Below, in pieces: positions 1 through 9,552 of a DNA stretch of 64,000 nt; position 1 is the first letter of the stretch, and every line of letters starts with the position of its first letter. The position numbers and the translations under genes were made by a program. The notes below the pieces were generated by a model. It was not told the origin of the DNA, did not search any database, and worked only from the letters and a program-made list of their open reading frames with translations. The stretch comes from Cognatiyoonia koreensis (GTDB lineage: Bacteria > Pseudomonadota > Alphaproteobacteria > Rhodobacterales > Rhodobacteraceae): positions 558,001 through 622,000 of the forward strand of contig NZ_FOIZ01000002.1 in the NCBI RefSeq assembly GCF_900109295.1. Reading direction: 5' to 3'.

Positions 1-279
1 GGATTTGTCTAACCGCTCTCGCCACGCCGCTTCGATCTCATCCGCAATGTCGTCATAGATCTCTTCTGGGTAGTCATTGAGCGAAGCTATATCATAAACA
101 TGAAGATGATTTAGAAGCCGCTCAATTTCATGCGGTGGCAGGCCTTCTTTGAACCAGCGGTCTATGTTCCGATCATCAGTGATGTCTGCGTTCAAAAATA
201 GTCCGCGGTACTCGCGGACACTGATATTTTTCGCCTTTTCGATATAAGTCTTGAAGACTTCGTCGAATGTCTCGGTCAT
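1..279 (-). CDS. Putative immunity protein for the adjacent Rhs toxin (partial, runs off left edge)
   Basis: About 93 codons of an acidic protein are visible and no stop codon is reached before the window edge. The product starts MTETFDEVF and is rich in Asp, Glu and aromatic residues, with no motif I recognise. The start is fixed by an ATGA overlap: its ATG (279-277) overlaps the TGA of the rhs gene (278-276), so the two are very likely translationally coupled. In Rhs and other polymorphic toxin loci the small gene directly after the toxin is normally its cognate immunity gene; that role is inferred here from position and acidity only. It could instead be an unrelated small protein. Confidence 0.6.
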   Translation of the reverse strand, partial: MTETFDEVFKTYIEKAKNISVREYRGLFLNADITDDRNIDRWFKEGLPPHEIERLLNHLHVYDIASLNDYPEEIYDDIADEIEAAWRERLDKS

Positions 280-3200
280 GGAAGCTCGCTTGGGAACGCT
301 GGTCGTACATCCGATCGCTTGTTTGCGAACACGTTCCCATTAGGTGCCGTATTCCTATCCCAGTGGACGACGTGAGGTGTGGAAACGCCACCGTGCGCGG
401 CACCTGTGATATCCACTCTATGCGATGGCAGACCATCGGTTCCCCAAACCTGATAGTGGGTGACGTTGCCGTTTGCATCAGCCCGATACATCACGGTATT
501 TGGTGCTTGTTGTGTCGTCGGGAAACGACCTTGGTGTTGCGTTCCGACTGTGGTGACATCCGCTCCGGCAACTGGTGGCTTTGCGAACCTTCCGCGCGTA
601 TCTCGCCATCTACCAGCGTTGTGATCAAACCGTACGCATCCAGCCAAGCCGAGCGGATCAATCCAGGTATTAGGGTCAGAGACATATCCCTGCGGTCTTG
701 TACCGCCTTCAAGTCCAATTGGATCAGGCGTCAGATACTGCGTCGCCTCTGGGTCGTAGTAACGGAACCGATTGTAATGCAGTCCGCTTTCCTCGTCGTA
801 CCACTGCCCTTGGAACCTGATATTGCAGGTCAACGGAGCGTGGTCATCGTTTGCGGCCTTGGGCGTTTTCCAGACTTGCTGATCCTGGATATCGCCCCAC
901 AGTCCGATCCGGGCGCGCCATGCTGCGCGCTTTCCGTCCTCGGTGACAAGCTCGCGTGGGGTGCCAATATGGTCGGTGACGACATAGTAAAGCTCGTCGC
1001 CTAAGATCTTTGCCACGGGCAGGAATGTACCAGGTTCATAAACCCATGACTCGGCCTGATCCCATGCGATAGTTCCGTCGGCGTAGACAGGCGCTTCGGC
1101 AGCGATCTGGTCACCATCCCACTGATAGGCACGGCCTGCTCCCGGCGGCAGATACCCCGGTGCGTCAGATTCTTCGGATGCACCAGCGACCAGCTTCAGG
1201 CGGCGGATCCGGCGACCAAGCGCGTCATAGCCATAGGCCCAAACAGCGCCATCTGGTGTGGTCAAGCGCACAAGCCTGCATTCGCCATCCCACTGCATTG
1301 CCCAGGTCTTGGGCCGAAAGCCGGGTTCCTCGACCCGTTTTTCAATGACGCGCCCACAGGCATCGTAGCGATAAAAGGCACGGCCCCGTGACAGCACACG
1401 GCCACCAGGGGACGACTTGACGTCATCCTGTCCTTTTGCCGTTTGAATGGCGGTGATGTTTTTGGTGGCGTCATAGGCAAAATGAGCCCGCGCAACTTCG
1501 TACCCGGATTTGTCAATGTGCTGCGTCGCGCTAACCTGACCGCGCGGATCATAGCCCATGCGCGTTTCACCCCAGCGGGCATCTGTAATCCCGACGGCAC
1601 GCCCCGCCTTGTCCCAGTCATAACTGCGATAGGCCCGAGCCACAGCACCATAGCTTGCGTCATAGCGCGTCGAGACCGAAACCATTCCCTGGCGTGCATC
1701 ATTGGGTAGTTGGTCGATATGCCCCACAATCTGCGTTTTGAGCTGCGCATTGGGCGTATAACCCTGCGCCATTGCAAAGCCTGCCGCGCTTTGGCGCAAC
1801 ACTTCAAGTCCGCGTTTGTCATACTGAAAACGCAAAGAGTCGTGCCCGGAAACCCGCAGGTCCTTCAGCAAGCCACCATTTGAATAGCTGCTTTCCAGGG
1901 GCAAAACATCACCTGAGCGTGCAATGCGAAGGCCTGATGATGCGGCATAGTCCGATTTGACCTCGCGCCCATTCAGCTTTTCCGATTTCACGCGGCCGAG
2001 GGCGTCGTAAACATATTCGACCTTGGCGTCCCGGTTTTCGGCCAGCGTCATGCGCCCGCAGGCGTCATATTCGAACCGCGTCACCGCATCAGCGATACGC
2101 ATTTCGATCAGGTCACCACGTTCGGAATAGCTGTAATCTGTCTTGATGCCATCGGGTGCGATCTTGCGGATCACGCGTGATGCCTTGTCCCGCTCGTATC
2201 GGGTGACGAGACCAGAGAAATCTCGCTCGACGATCAATGCACCGACTGCATCATATTTGTATTCGTAACGTTCACCCGCTGCGTTGATCACGGCGGTCAG
2301 ACGCATTTCGCGATCGTGCTCCAGCGTGATCGTTTTACCAGCGGCATCCGTGGCAGAGATCGGAAGGTCGAACGCACCAAAGTCATAGCGGCTTGTCTGA
2401 CCTTCGGCGTCGGCAAAAGATGCAAGCTGACCTTCGATGTCCCACTGATAATGCGACGTGCTGCCATCCGGCATCCTGATCTGTCGAACCGTGCCACGCG
2501 GATTCTGCGGACCACGTGTGACATCGTATTTGATAACCTGACCTTCACCGTCCTGCATCATGGTCAGGCGACCTTCGACGTCATATCGCATGCGGCTTTC
2601 GTGCCCGTCACCGGAAACAAACATGCGCGGGCGCATCATATGATCGTAATAGACACGTTCCTGCCCACCACCGGGCAATTCAACGCGCAAAATTTCGCCT
2701 TTTTCGCCGCGACGATAGGCAATTTCGCCCCCTAACGCGTCTGTAACGCTGCGCACATTTCCCTTGTCGTCGTAGTTGAACGTCTCGACCGACCCGTTCG
2801 CATCCTTGCGAGAAATCAGTAGACCTGCCTCGTCGTAGGTCCATTCGAGTTTGGCTCCGCTTGGATCCTCGGCTGAGGTCATGTTGCCGTAGTCGTCAAA
2901 ACTATAGGTTGACGTGTTCCCCAGTGGATCGACACGCTTTGTCACGCTGAACTGGTTGTTCCATTCAGTCAGCCATTCGCCACCCAAGGCGTCGATTTCG
3001 CGGGTGACAAGTCCGTCGGCATTATAGTGGAAGACCGTCTGGTGTCCGGCCGAATTGGTTGCAATCGTGAATCGTTCTTCTGGGTGGTGGTCCAGCAAAG
3101 CCCCCATGTGTCCGCTGCTTGACCATGATCGCTCAATCCGATTGCTATGATCGTATTCGTAGTAGACCTCGGTCGCTTTCGCGTCCGCCCAACGGACGAT

Positions 3201-4838
3201 ACGACCCTTTTCGTCATAGTTGTATTTCAGCGTGCCCTTCTGCGCTGACCGTACCTCTGTCAGCTGACCAGCACGGGAATAATCCCAGTTCACAACGCAA
3301 TCACCGTCAGGATGTTCGCGTACCGCGACTGTGCGCATGAGGCCATTTTCAGACATGACGTCCAACGCAAAACCGTCGGAATGAACGACCTCTTTTAGCC
3401 CGTGCTTGTCATAGCCAAAGCTGATGCGGTTCTTGTTGCGATCCTCGATCCCGGTGAGAAGGATGCGATCTCCATCGCGCCAGCCGAAGATATAGAATAG
3501 CTGCTCTCGACGATCATAAAGGAATATGTCTTTGCTCTTTTGCCCCATCATTTCCAGATGCGGCATCCGCAGGTTACTGGAATCGATGCGTTCGTCCGGG
3601 ACGTAGAAGGTTACGTTGACCCCATCGGGATCCTGATAAACAAAAGTCGGCCCATCAACGCGCAGATGCTGACCCCAACTACTTGCCCAGCCGCGCCCTA
3701 GAAGCCCCGTTGCCTTTGGGGCGTAGCTGCGGGTCAATTCGAGAGGGATCGTACCCGGAATACTGAAATCAGTGCGCACATCTGTCAGTTGGCCAGTCGC
3801 GACATCAATCGGATCAGCGTAAGTCGTGCGGGTCAGCGCAGGGGTCGAGTCCACCGCGTTCGCAACATTGCTTGTGCGTTTCGGACGCGGGAACTGGACA
3901 AAGTTCAGTGCGACAAGAAAGGTCCGCGTAATTCGCGTATCCCAGCCGCGATCAATGTCCAACGCGAAGGTGCTGATGTCGATGTCGATTGCAATATCGG
4001 GGCACCCGTCATTGATCGTCGCATCACAGGTCGTTTTATTCCCGATCCGGGCGATCGGCAGACTGTTAGCGAAGACGGTTTCTGCACCGGTCGCGCAGGC
4101 GTGCGGTGAGGACGAATGTCTCGTGCACGCCACAAGGTCGGTCACACGCGCGACCGGCTTGTTATTGAAAAAGACGTTTGTGGATCCTTTGGCAATCGTG
4201 CCGGCGTAGGACCCGTATTGACCTGCGGCACTGGCAAAACCCGCACCCAAACCTGCGAGGAAACCGCCCGCCAAGGCACCAAGGGCAATCATCGCCAAGC
4301 CGCCTGTCGCCGCGATCAAGCCACCAACAACAACTGCGGCGACAGCACCAACAACCAGTGCGCCCAAGGTTGCCCATCGGCTGGTATGCGCAATCTCCAT
4401 CCCCATCGTCGCGGGCATTTCCCCGTTTTCTGGCAAACGCTCAAAGCCAGGGATGCGGCTCATCACTGTGTGACCCAGTGCATCACCCGCCGCGACACCG
4501 ATTTTGGCACCGACCCAACCAGCGCCAACTGCAATAGCAATCGGGGCAGCTCCCATCAGCGCACCTGCCGCAACACCAGTGCCCGCTGCACTCGCGGCCA
4601 TACCACCAGCAACCGCGCTATATCCCAATACACCGCCCGCAATACCATAGTTGAAGACAGGGCTTTCCGCGACATTCAGGAGATTGTCGTAGTTGCGCTC
4701 AAAACCATTGCGGCCGAACTCCTGACTGTACTGGTTCTCGCCATCCCACGTTGGAAGAACGCTATCTTGTGTGACAGTTCCGCCAACACGCGAAGCGTTC
4801 AGACCGGGATCAGACAGTGCACCAGCGAGGATACCCAT
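276..4838 (-). CDS. Rhs-family T6SS effector with N-terminal membrane segments, PAAR domain and C-terminal toxin
   Basis: This 1520-residue protein has full Rhs layout. Two Gly/Ala-rich hydrophobic blocks (about residues 66-117 and 156-206) precede a PAAR-like domain (about 216-285, with NKPVARVTD and PIARIGN repeats) that would cap the T6SS spike. A DUF6531-like segment and many YD repeats follow, forming the toxin cocoon, and end at the hallmark core border RYYDPE...DPIGLEGG and DPLGLA near residue 1400. The last about 121 residues are the variable toxin tip; its HGG-x3-TPHVV motif resembles the polymorphic toxin type 24 group, an assignment from memory that is not certain. N-terminal membrane segments agree with the need for the EagR chaperone encoded 4 bases upstream. 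The 3' end overlaps a putative immunity gene. Confidence 0.93.
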   Translation of the reverse strand: MGILAGALSDPGLNASRVGGTVTQDSVLPTWDGENQYSQEFGRNGFERNYDNLLNVAESPVFNYGIAGGVLGYSAVAGGMAASAAGTGVAAGALMGAAPIAIAVGAGWVGAKIGVAAGDALGHTVMSRIPGFERLPENGEMPATMGMEIAHTSRWATLGALVVGAVAAVVVGGLIAATGGLAMIALGALAGGFLAGLGAGFASAAGQYGSYAGTIAKGSTNVFFNNKPVARVTDLVACTRHSSSPHACATGAETVFANSLPIARIGNKTTCDATINDGCPDIAIDIDISTFALDIDRGWDTRITRTFLVALNFVQFPRPKRTSNVANAVDSTPALTRTTYADPIDVATGQLTDVRTDFSIPGTIPLELTRSYAPKATGLLGRGWASSWGQHLRVDGPTFVYQDPDGVNVTFYVPDERIDSSNLRMPHLEMMGQKSKDIFLYDRREQLFYIFGWRDGDRILLTGIEDRNKNRISFGYDKHGLKEVVHSDGFALDVMSENGLMRTVAVREHPDGDCVVNWDYSRAGQLTEVRSAQKGTLKYNYDEKGRIVRWADAKATEVYYEYDHSNRIERSWSSSGHMGALLDHHPEERFTIATNSAGHQTVFHYNADGLVTREIDALGGEWLTEWNNQFSVTKRVDPLGNTSTYSFDDYGNMTSAEDPSGAKLEWTYDEAGLLISRKDANGSVETFNYDDKGNVRSVTDALGGEIAYRRGEKGEILRVELPGGGQERVYYDHMMRPRMFVSGDGHESRMRYDVEGRLTMMQDGEGQVIKYDVTRGPQNPRGTVRQIRMPDGSTSHYQWDIEGQLASFADAEGQTSRYDFGAFDLPISATDAAGKTITLEHDREMRLTAVINAAGERYEYKYDAVGALIVERDFSGLVTRYERDKASRVIRKIAPDGIKTDYSYSERGDLIEMRIADAVTRFEYDACGRMTLAENRDAKVEYVYDALGRVKSEKLNGREVKSDYAASSGLRIARSGDVLPLESSYSNGGLLKDLRVSGHDSLRFQYDKRGLEVLRQSAAGFAMAQGYTPNAQLKTQIVGHIDQLPNDARQGMVSVSTRYDASYGAVARAYRSYDWDKAGRAVGITDARWGETRMGYDPRGQVSATQHIDKSGYEVARAHFAYDATKNITAIQTAKGQDDVKSSPGGRVLSRGRAFYRYDACGRVIEKRVEEPGFRPKTWAMQWDGECRLVRLTTPDGAVWAYGYDALGRRIRRLKLVAGASEESDAPGYLPPGAGRAYQWDGDQIAAEAPVYADGTIAWDQAESWVYEPGTFLPVAKILGDELYYVVTDHIGTPRELVTEDGKRAAWRARIGLWGDIQDQQVWKTPKAANDDHAPLTCNIRFQGQWYDEESGLHYNRFRYYDPEATQYLTPDPIGLEGGTRPQGYVSDPNTWIDPLGLAGCVRFDHNAGRWRDTRGRFAKPPVAGADVTTVGTQHQGRFPTTQQAPNTVMYRADANGNVTHYQVWGTDGLPSHRVDITGAAHGGVSTPHVVHWDRNTAPNGNVFANKRSDVRPAFPSELP

Positions 4839-4842
4839 GGGA

Positions 4843-5271
4843 TCAGGCTACGTCCTCTTGCGGTTTGAAGTTCAAGGATGACGTGATTCGCCGCACTTCC
4901 GCCTTTTGCTTGTCGGACAACGGACCTTGTTGAGAAGCCGTCAGAACCATCGCGCCTGTCGGTGCGTTCACCGTCGTGATAATCTGGTTCATGTCACCCT
5001 GCTTGGCTTTCCATGTGCACTCGATCTCGACCGCATCGACACCGCAGATGGTCAGGGACTTCTTCGTCAGAACAGTAAACTTCGTCAGCGCCTCACCGGC
5101 TTGCTTCAGCTCGCCCTCGACATACTCAAAGAAATCCATGCCCCAGGGGATTTGGTCACGGGTGATCGTAAATGTCATGCCCGCACCGCCACCGTTTGCC
5201 GATACGACATTGATCGACTGGTCTTTCCACTCATCGGGGAGATCAATCGTGCCTTCGTTAATCGTATACAT
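4843..5271 (-). CDS. EagR-type T6SS chaperone (DcrB/DUF1795 family)
   Basis: A 142-residue protein without a signal peptide, of the usual size for DUF1795/Eag chaperones, with N-terminal MYTINEGTIDLPDEW and the internal GMTFTITRD strand. Eag proteins bind the hydrophobic N-terminal segments of Rhs and other PAAR effectors in the cytoplasm and help load them on VgrG. Its place between vgrG (2-base gap) and rhs (4-base gap) on the same strand is the typical arrangement, so the family and role are well supported, although partner specificity is inferred from position. Confidence 0.9.
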   Translation of the reverse strand: MYTINEGTIDLPDEWKDQSINVVSANGGGAGMTFTITRDQIPWGMDFFEYVEGELKQAGEALTKFTVLTKKSLTICGVDAVEIECTWKAKQGDMNQIITTVNAPTGAMVLTASQQGPLSDKQKAEVRRITSSLNFKPQEDVA

Positions 5272-5273
5272 GC

Positions 5274-7175
5274 TTATCCTGCGCTGTCTTTGTTAAGGTG
5301 GATCATCGCCGCGACCTGGTCGATGAAGTCGGCGTTCAAAAGGATCTGCGATCCGTTGGAATTGATCACAATGGCGTCGGGCGTCATGACGATATAACTG
5401 TCACCCGTCGCAAGCGTGATCATGTCGGTTGCCGTCAGCGTTGTCGTCCCCGCACCGCCTTCGCCTGCACTGGAATGGCTTTCGATATCCGATGCGGTGA
5501 TAAGATGCTTTTTGGCGACGTGCTGGCTCAGGTTCCCCGCGACAATCGTGTCTGTCATGTTGCCGGTGACGATATTCGTCGTCTGATCCCCAGTTTGAAC
5601 CGTGATCGTGCGGTCGCCCTGATCGACATATGTGGACTCGTTATCCAGAATGATGCGTTCCAGATCTTTCTGGGCATGAATAAAGATTTTTTCCTGACCG
5701 GCCTGATCTTCGAGGGTGAGTTCATTAAATCCTTCGCCCTCGTGGGTCTTTGTCTTGAATCCGCTCTTGGTCTTGGCCGCAGGTAAGCCTTCGGCCGGCA
5801 TGTTCTTTGAGTTATAAACACAGCCGACTATGATCGGTTTGTCCGGATCACCGTCCAGGAAGTCGACAATCACTTCCATGCCAATCCGCGGAATAACCAT
5901 GCCTCCCCAGCCGCCATGCGCCCAGTTCTGCGATACACGCACCCGCATGGAAACCGCACCGGCCAAATCCCAATGGAACCGAACAAGAACGCGGCCGAAC
6001 TCGTCACAGTCGATTTCACCTTCGCCAACAACAACCGCAGTCTGCGGACCTTGGACAACTGGCCGTTCAGTCTTGCGCGGCGGCGCGAGCGGGGACGTGA
6101 CTGGCATCATCTTGTAACTGCCCGAATAGGCGAAGCCATCGCTTTTTGTATCGCCGCTTCCGTATGCGTCAGAGACATAGGAATGAGTCGCGGACAGACA
6201 TAGGTACTCCTGACCGACTGCACCCGGCAGCGGGTCACCGGTCAACACAACACGCATCCCGGCACCCAGCGACGTGCAATCCCCGATGGCACGGTGGCGA
6301 TGGTCCCTTCCCCGCTCCTGATTTGTGCGCAGCGCGGCCAATGTCTTGCCAAAGGCTTGATCCAGATAATCGCCCGGATATTCGAAGCTTTCGAGCTGAC
6401 CGTTGGCAAATGCCGCGTCGCCGATCCGTTCAACTTCCATAGCCGCAAGCGGCGTTTTGAAGTTGTAGTCGATCATGCGGACCGCACCCGTGGTCATGTT
6501 GCGCTCAGGATGCCATTCCCAGAAGTGTTCTGAGCCGGCCTGCGGATTGCCGTCATGCGCTTTGTATTCCCGCGTGGTGCCGACGACATAAGGGTGGTCT
6601 TCGACGCCATCGGTCAGGACAAGTCTATGATTTCCGGCCACATGGCGGAAATGATAGCTGATGCCGAATTTTTCCATCAAACGGCATGCAAAATTGAAAT
6701 CACTCTCGCGATACTGAACTGTATACTCAAGCTCCGGATAGCTGTTGACGAGACTGACATCGAGGTGCGGCTTACCCAAACCCGAATAGTCGGCCAGCAA
6801 CTCTTCAATAATCTGCACGACCGTCTTGTTGTGAAAGATACGCTGGTTCCGGCGGCGCGTCGCTAGCCAGAACCAAGGACGCAGGATCAGCTTGTACTTG
6901 TTGCCGTTCTCACCAACGCCTGCCCAGCGGGCTTGAGTCACGATCCCGTCGAACACCCGTGGTTCATGGTCCTGCGATTCTATCGCAACTGATGCGTGTG
7001 TGCCTATCAGTTTGTCAAAATCTAGGTTCTGTTCGGTGCTAAGCGCATGGACTTCGTACTCAAAGCACTTATTGATGAAATCGTTACCCTCAAATCGCAA
7101 CAACACAAGGACATCCTTGCCAAGTGCAGTTGTCAGCCGGCCAGCGCGCTGGTCTTGAGTAAACAAAACATTCAT
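5274..7175 (-). CDS. vgrG: VgrG, type VI secretion spike protein
   Basis: This 633-residue protein has the VgrG core: a gp27/phage GPD-like N-terminal half (residues about 1-370, including the early RAGRLTTALG segment) and a gp5 OB-fold region (FGRVLVRFHWD, QNWAHGGWGGMVIPRIGMEVIVDFLDGD). A beta-helical needle with repeated short strands such as QTGDQTTNIVTGNMTDTIVAGN follows. The length matches a spike without a C-terminal effector extension, so cargo is probably carried by the Rhs/PAAR protein downstream. No tss core genes lie in the window, so this is a satellite vgrG locus that would depend on a secretion apparatus encoded elsewhere. The ATG follows a weak AGGGAA Shine-Dalgarno-like site. 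Confidence 0.95.
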   Translation of the reverse strand: MNVLFTQDQRAGRLTTALGKDVLVLLRFEGNDFINKCFEYEVHALSTEQNLDFDKLIGTHASVAIESQDHEPRVFDGIVTQARWAGVGENGNKYKLILRPWFWLATRRRNQRIFHNKTVVQIIEELLADYSGLGKPHLDVSLVNSYPELEYTVQYRESDFNFACRLMEKFGISYHFRHVAGNHRLVLTDGVEDHPYVVGTTREYKAHDGNPQAGSEHFWEWHPERNMTTGAVRMIDYNFKTPLAAMEVERIGDAAFANGQLESFEYPGDYLDQAFGKTLAALRTNQERGRDHRHRAIGDCTSLGAGMRVVLTGDPLPGAVGQEYLCLSATHSYVSDAYGSGDTKSDGFAYSGSYKMMPVTSPLAPPRKTERPVVQGPQTAVVVGEGEIDCDEFGRVLVRFHWDLAGAVSMRVRVSQNWAHGGWGGMVIPRIGMEVIVDFLDGDPDKPIIVGCVYNSKNMPAEGLPAAKTKSGFKTKTHEGEGFNELTLEDQAGQEKIFIHAQKDLERIILDNESTYVDQGDRTITVQTGDQTTNIVTGNMTDTIVAGNLSQHVAKKHLITASDIESHSSAGEGGAGTTTLTATDMITLATGDSYIVMTPDAIVINSNGSQILLNADFIDQVAAMIHLNKDSAG

Positions 7176-7429
7176 TGGGCTAATTCCCTGTCACAATTGG
7201 AAACGGCACGGCAAAAATCTTGGGCCTATTCGCGAAGAACGTGTGGGCACTCTACCGACTGCCCGAAGAACATCAAGCAAGGAGAACCTGACCTTTTCAA
7301 GTCGGCAACAGTGTTTCCATAAGGTGATATTCTGTTGTCAGATTAGGAACAGAGCAGGTGCAATGTTCAAAAGGAATAACCTCAAGTTTGGCAAGAGATT
7401 AGTTTTTGAGATTGAGCATCCCGCGCAAG

Positions 7430-7876
7430 TCACAGTTTAAAGACCATCGCTTTCCGCGTGAAATCATACTCTGTACCGCGCGTTCGTATCTCCGCGATCC
7501 CATTTCCGACTAAAACGTCGGCAATCTTTTTGACAGAGCGCGTAGTCACGGTAGATTGCCCTACAGTGTTGCGCTGGTTCCAGAATAAACCAAGCGCTCC
7601 GAGAAGTATCTGTGCCCGGCGAGCGTAGGCTGGTATATTGATAAAGCCTAAAACCGCGCTGGCAGAAAGTGGCGCAATTTCTAGTGCGCCATTGTTACCA
7701 GGGGCCGGTTGGTTGATTTCCGCCTTGCAGTGCGGCGCGATGTAAAGGTGGCCACATCGATCACAAGACAACCAGTTGTCCTTCGTGAGATCGCGTTCGT
7801 CGAAGACCTCTCCAACGTCGGCGCATGACCTTTGGCGATGAAACGGCCCGCGACGGTACTCATCCGACCAACGCAC
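7430..7876 (-). CDS. Doubtful small ORF, hypothetical
   Basis: An open frame of 148 codons from a GTG (7876) to TGA, between vgrG and the OmpA-type gene. It contains one CDRCGH motif with a nearby CK, which is a weak half of a zinc ribbon, and a C-terminal segment with plausible helices. The codons are less G/C-rich at third positions than the neighbours, which could mean a transferred or decaying gene. The frame stays open upstream into the adjacent gene in another frame, so openness alone is poor evidence. I recognise no family. The rest of 7176-7931 shows no other convincing gene; the 254 bases up to vgrG presumably hold its promoter or leader. Confidence 0.3.
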   Translation of the reverse strand: MRWSDEYRRGPFHRQRSCADVGEVFDERDLTKDNWLSCDRCGHLYIAPHCKAEINQPAPGNNGALEIAPLSASAVLGFINIPAYARRAQILLGALGLFWNQRNTVGQSTVTTRSVKKIADVLVGNGIAEIRTRGTEYDFTRKAMVFKL

Positions 7877-7931
7877 AGTAACGTTTGTCTTATGACGTCC
7901 GCCGCGACCTAAGGTAGAGGTGGCGAATAGG

Positions 7932-9527
7932 TCAGGTTTGGTCTGCGGCTGCAATCCAGACTTCAACACGGCGGTTGATAGCGCGGCCATCTTCGGCAGT
8001 GTTACACGCGGATGGCGCAACTTCACCGTAACCAGATGCGGTGAATTCGATCCCGGCAAGGCGGTCACCTGCAAACTGCTGCATCATGTTCATGACCTGT
8101 TCAGCACGTCCGATCGAAAGGGCGTGGTTGTTGTCAAATTCACCAACACCATCCGTGAAACCCACGAACATGATCTTTGAGCCCTCGGGCTGCGCTTCGA
8201 GGTAGTCCGCGAGCCGCGCCATATCGATCGCACCACGTTCATCCAACCTCGACGAGCCAGTGCGGAAACGGAATGTCGTGGACAGACGATCGTGATCGGC
8301 CATTTGGCTTAGCATTTCGCGCATGACGCTGCCTTCATAGGCATCAACAGACGGATCTAGCAGCATACGGGCACGATCACCGTTCATTGCCTGTTCGCGC
8401 CGCGTGATACTAAGGTCGATGAAGCCTGATTTAGCAATCACGCTGTCTGCTTCGTCAGACATCACGTAGTTGATGAATTCGTCAGCCGCCGCGTCCAGAT
8501 CGTCACCACGGTTATAGAGGTAAAGGCGATGCTGAAGCGCGTATTCTTCGGTTTTTGCCGAGAATTCGTCAGGTGTCATGTTAATTCCGCATTCGTTCAC
8601 GAGGGAAAGCGCCTTTGCTCCACGCTGGAACGCGTAACCGACATAACCTATTGCGTTGACATCAGCGTTTACTGACGCGGCAGTCAGACTGTTGTCGTTT
8701 TCTTCAATGGCAGATGCCGCAGTCTTTGCGCCGGAAGCACCAAAGACACGGTCCTCGAAAACGGAACGTATACCCGAGCCTTCTTGGCGGCTGATGATCG
8801 TTATAGGCGCATCGTTTCCACCCACATCGGACCAGTTCGTGATTTCGCCCGCATAAATTCCCGCCAGCTGTTCGATGCTCAGACTGTTCACCGGATTGTC
8901 GGGGTGCGCGATGACGACAAGGCTATCGACTGCGATTATGTGTTCCTGTTCAGGGCTGGTCATGTTGCCCGCCCCAGCATTACGCAGTTCGCGCGCTTCG
9001 GCAGGCAGGACCCGGCGTGTGGCCATACCAATCTGGGCCGATCCATTCAGCAACGTCTTAAACGCATCGTCGGAGGATGTGGAAGTCACAAGATACGTAC
9101 CGATCTTATCGCCAAATCCGCTATCACTCACGAGTTTGGCATGGATTTCGCCTTCTTTTCCTGTTGCGAAAACAGATGCTTCGGCGTCAAGGTATGACGC
9201 GTACCCAGAAATCAGCAGCGGCATCATATCCAGACCAACCGTATCGGACCCTGCAACCTGAACGTCTGCCGATGTCGTTTCAGGTTTTGGGCAGGCGTCC
9301 CCTTCGCAACGTACGCGGGACGCGGCGACATGCAGATCTCCCAAACCGGTGCGGATTATGTAGTTGTCGTTTGTGAATTCGATGACCTCACCTACGAGGT
9401 TCACCGTCCCGTCGGCTGACTTCAATATGACTTCATCAGCAAGAACGGACATTGGCAAAATGCCAGCGCCGAAGGCAACCAGTGCGATCGAAGCACGTTT
9501 CTTGAGATTAGCGCGACTGGAAGCCAT
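7932..9527 (-). CDS. Secreted phosphate-binding-like (PstS/PBP) and OmpA fusion protein
   Basis: The 531-residue product starts with a signal peptide (cleavage likely after VLA30). A 50-residue beta-rich module ends in CEGDACP (about 74-80). A type 2 periplasmic binding domain follows (about 88-370; VAGSDTVG, GIYAGEITNWSDVGG, SRQEGSGIRSVFE are PstS-like). A C-terminal OmpA peptidoglycan-binding domain (about 410-528) carries FRTGSSRLDERG, GFTDGVGEFDNN and the terminal INRRVEVW motif. A clear AAGGAG site sits 7 bases before the ATG. It should be periplasmic and hold on to the cell wall while binding a small ligand, perhaps an anion; the ligand is unknown. It is the last strong gene of the kinase-GTPase cluster and has a paralogue at 49295-50869. 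Confidence 0.88.
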   Translation of the reverse strand: MASSRANLKKRASIALVAFGAGILPMSVLADEVILKSADGTVNLVGEVIEFTNDNYIIRTGLGDLHVAASRVRCEGDACPKPETTSADVQVAGSDTVGLDMMPLLISGYASYLDAEASVFATGKEGEIHAKLVSDSGFGDKIGTYLVTSTSSDDAFKTLLNGSAQIGMATRRVLPAEARELRNAGAGNMTSPEQEHIIAVDSLVVIAHPDNPVNSLSIEQLAGIYAGEITNWSDVGGNDAPITIISRQEGSGIRSVFEDRVFGASGAKTAASAIEENDNSLTAASVNADVNAIGYVGYAFQRGAKALSLVNECGINMTPDEFSAKTEEYALQHRLYLYNRGDDLDAAADEFINYVMSDEADSVIAKSGFIDLSITRREQAMNGDRARMLLDPSVDAYEGSVMREMLSQMADHDRLSTTFRFRTGSSRLDERGAIDMARLADYLEAQPEGSKIMFVGFTDGVGEFDNNHALSIGRAEQVMNMMQQFAGDRLAGIEFTASGYGEVAPSACNTAEDGRAINRRVEVWIAAADQT

Positions 9528-9552
9528 TTTATTCTCCTTGAACCACTCAATA

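Noticed and set aside
267..1004. Plus-strand open frame of 245 codons
   Set aside because: It is the antisense of the rhs 3' end and lacks a credible ribosome site or family match.
4116..4868. Plus-strand open frame of 250 codons
   Set aside because: Antisense of the Gly/Ala-rich N-terminal part of rhs; biased composition keeps the frame open.
7243..7440. Plus-strand 65-codon ORF in the gap upstream of vgrG
   Set aside because: No ribosome site, no recognisable motif and short; chance frame is more likely.
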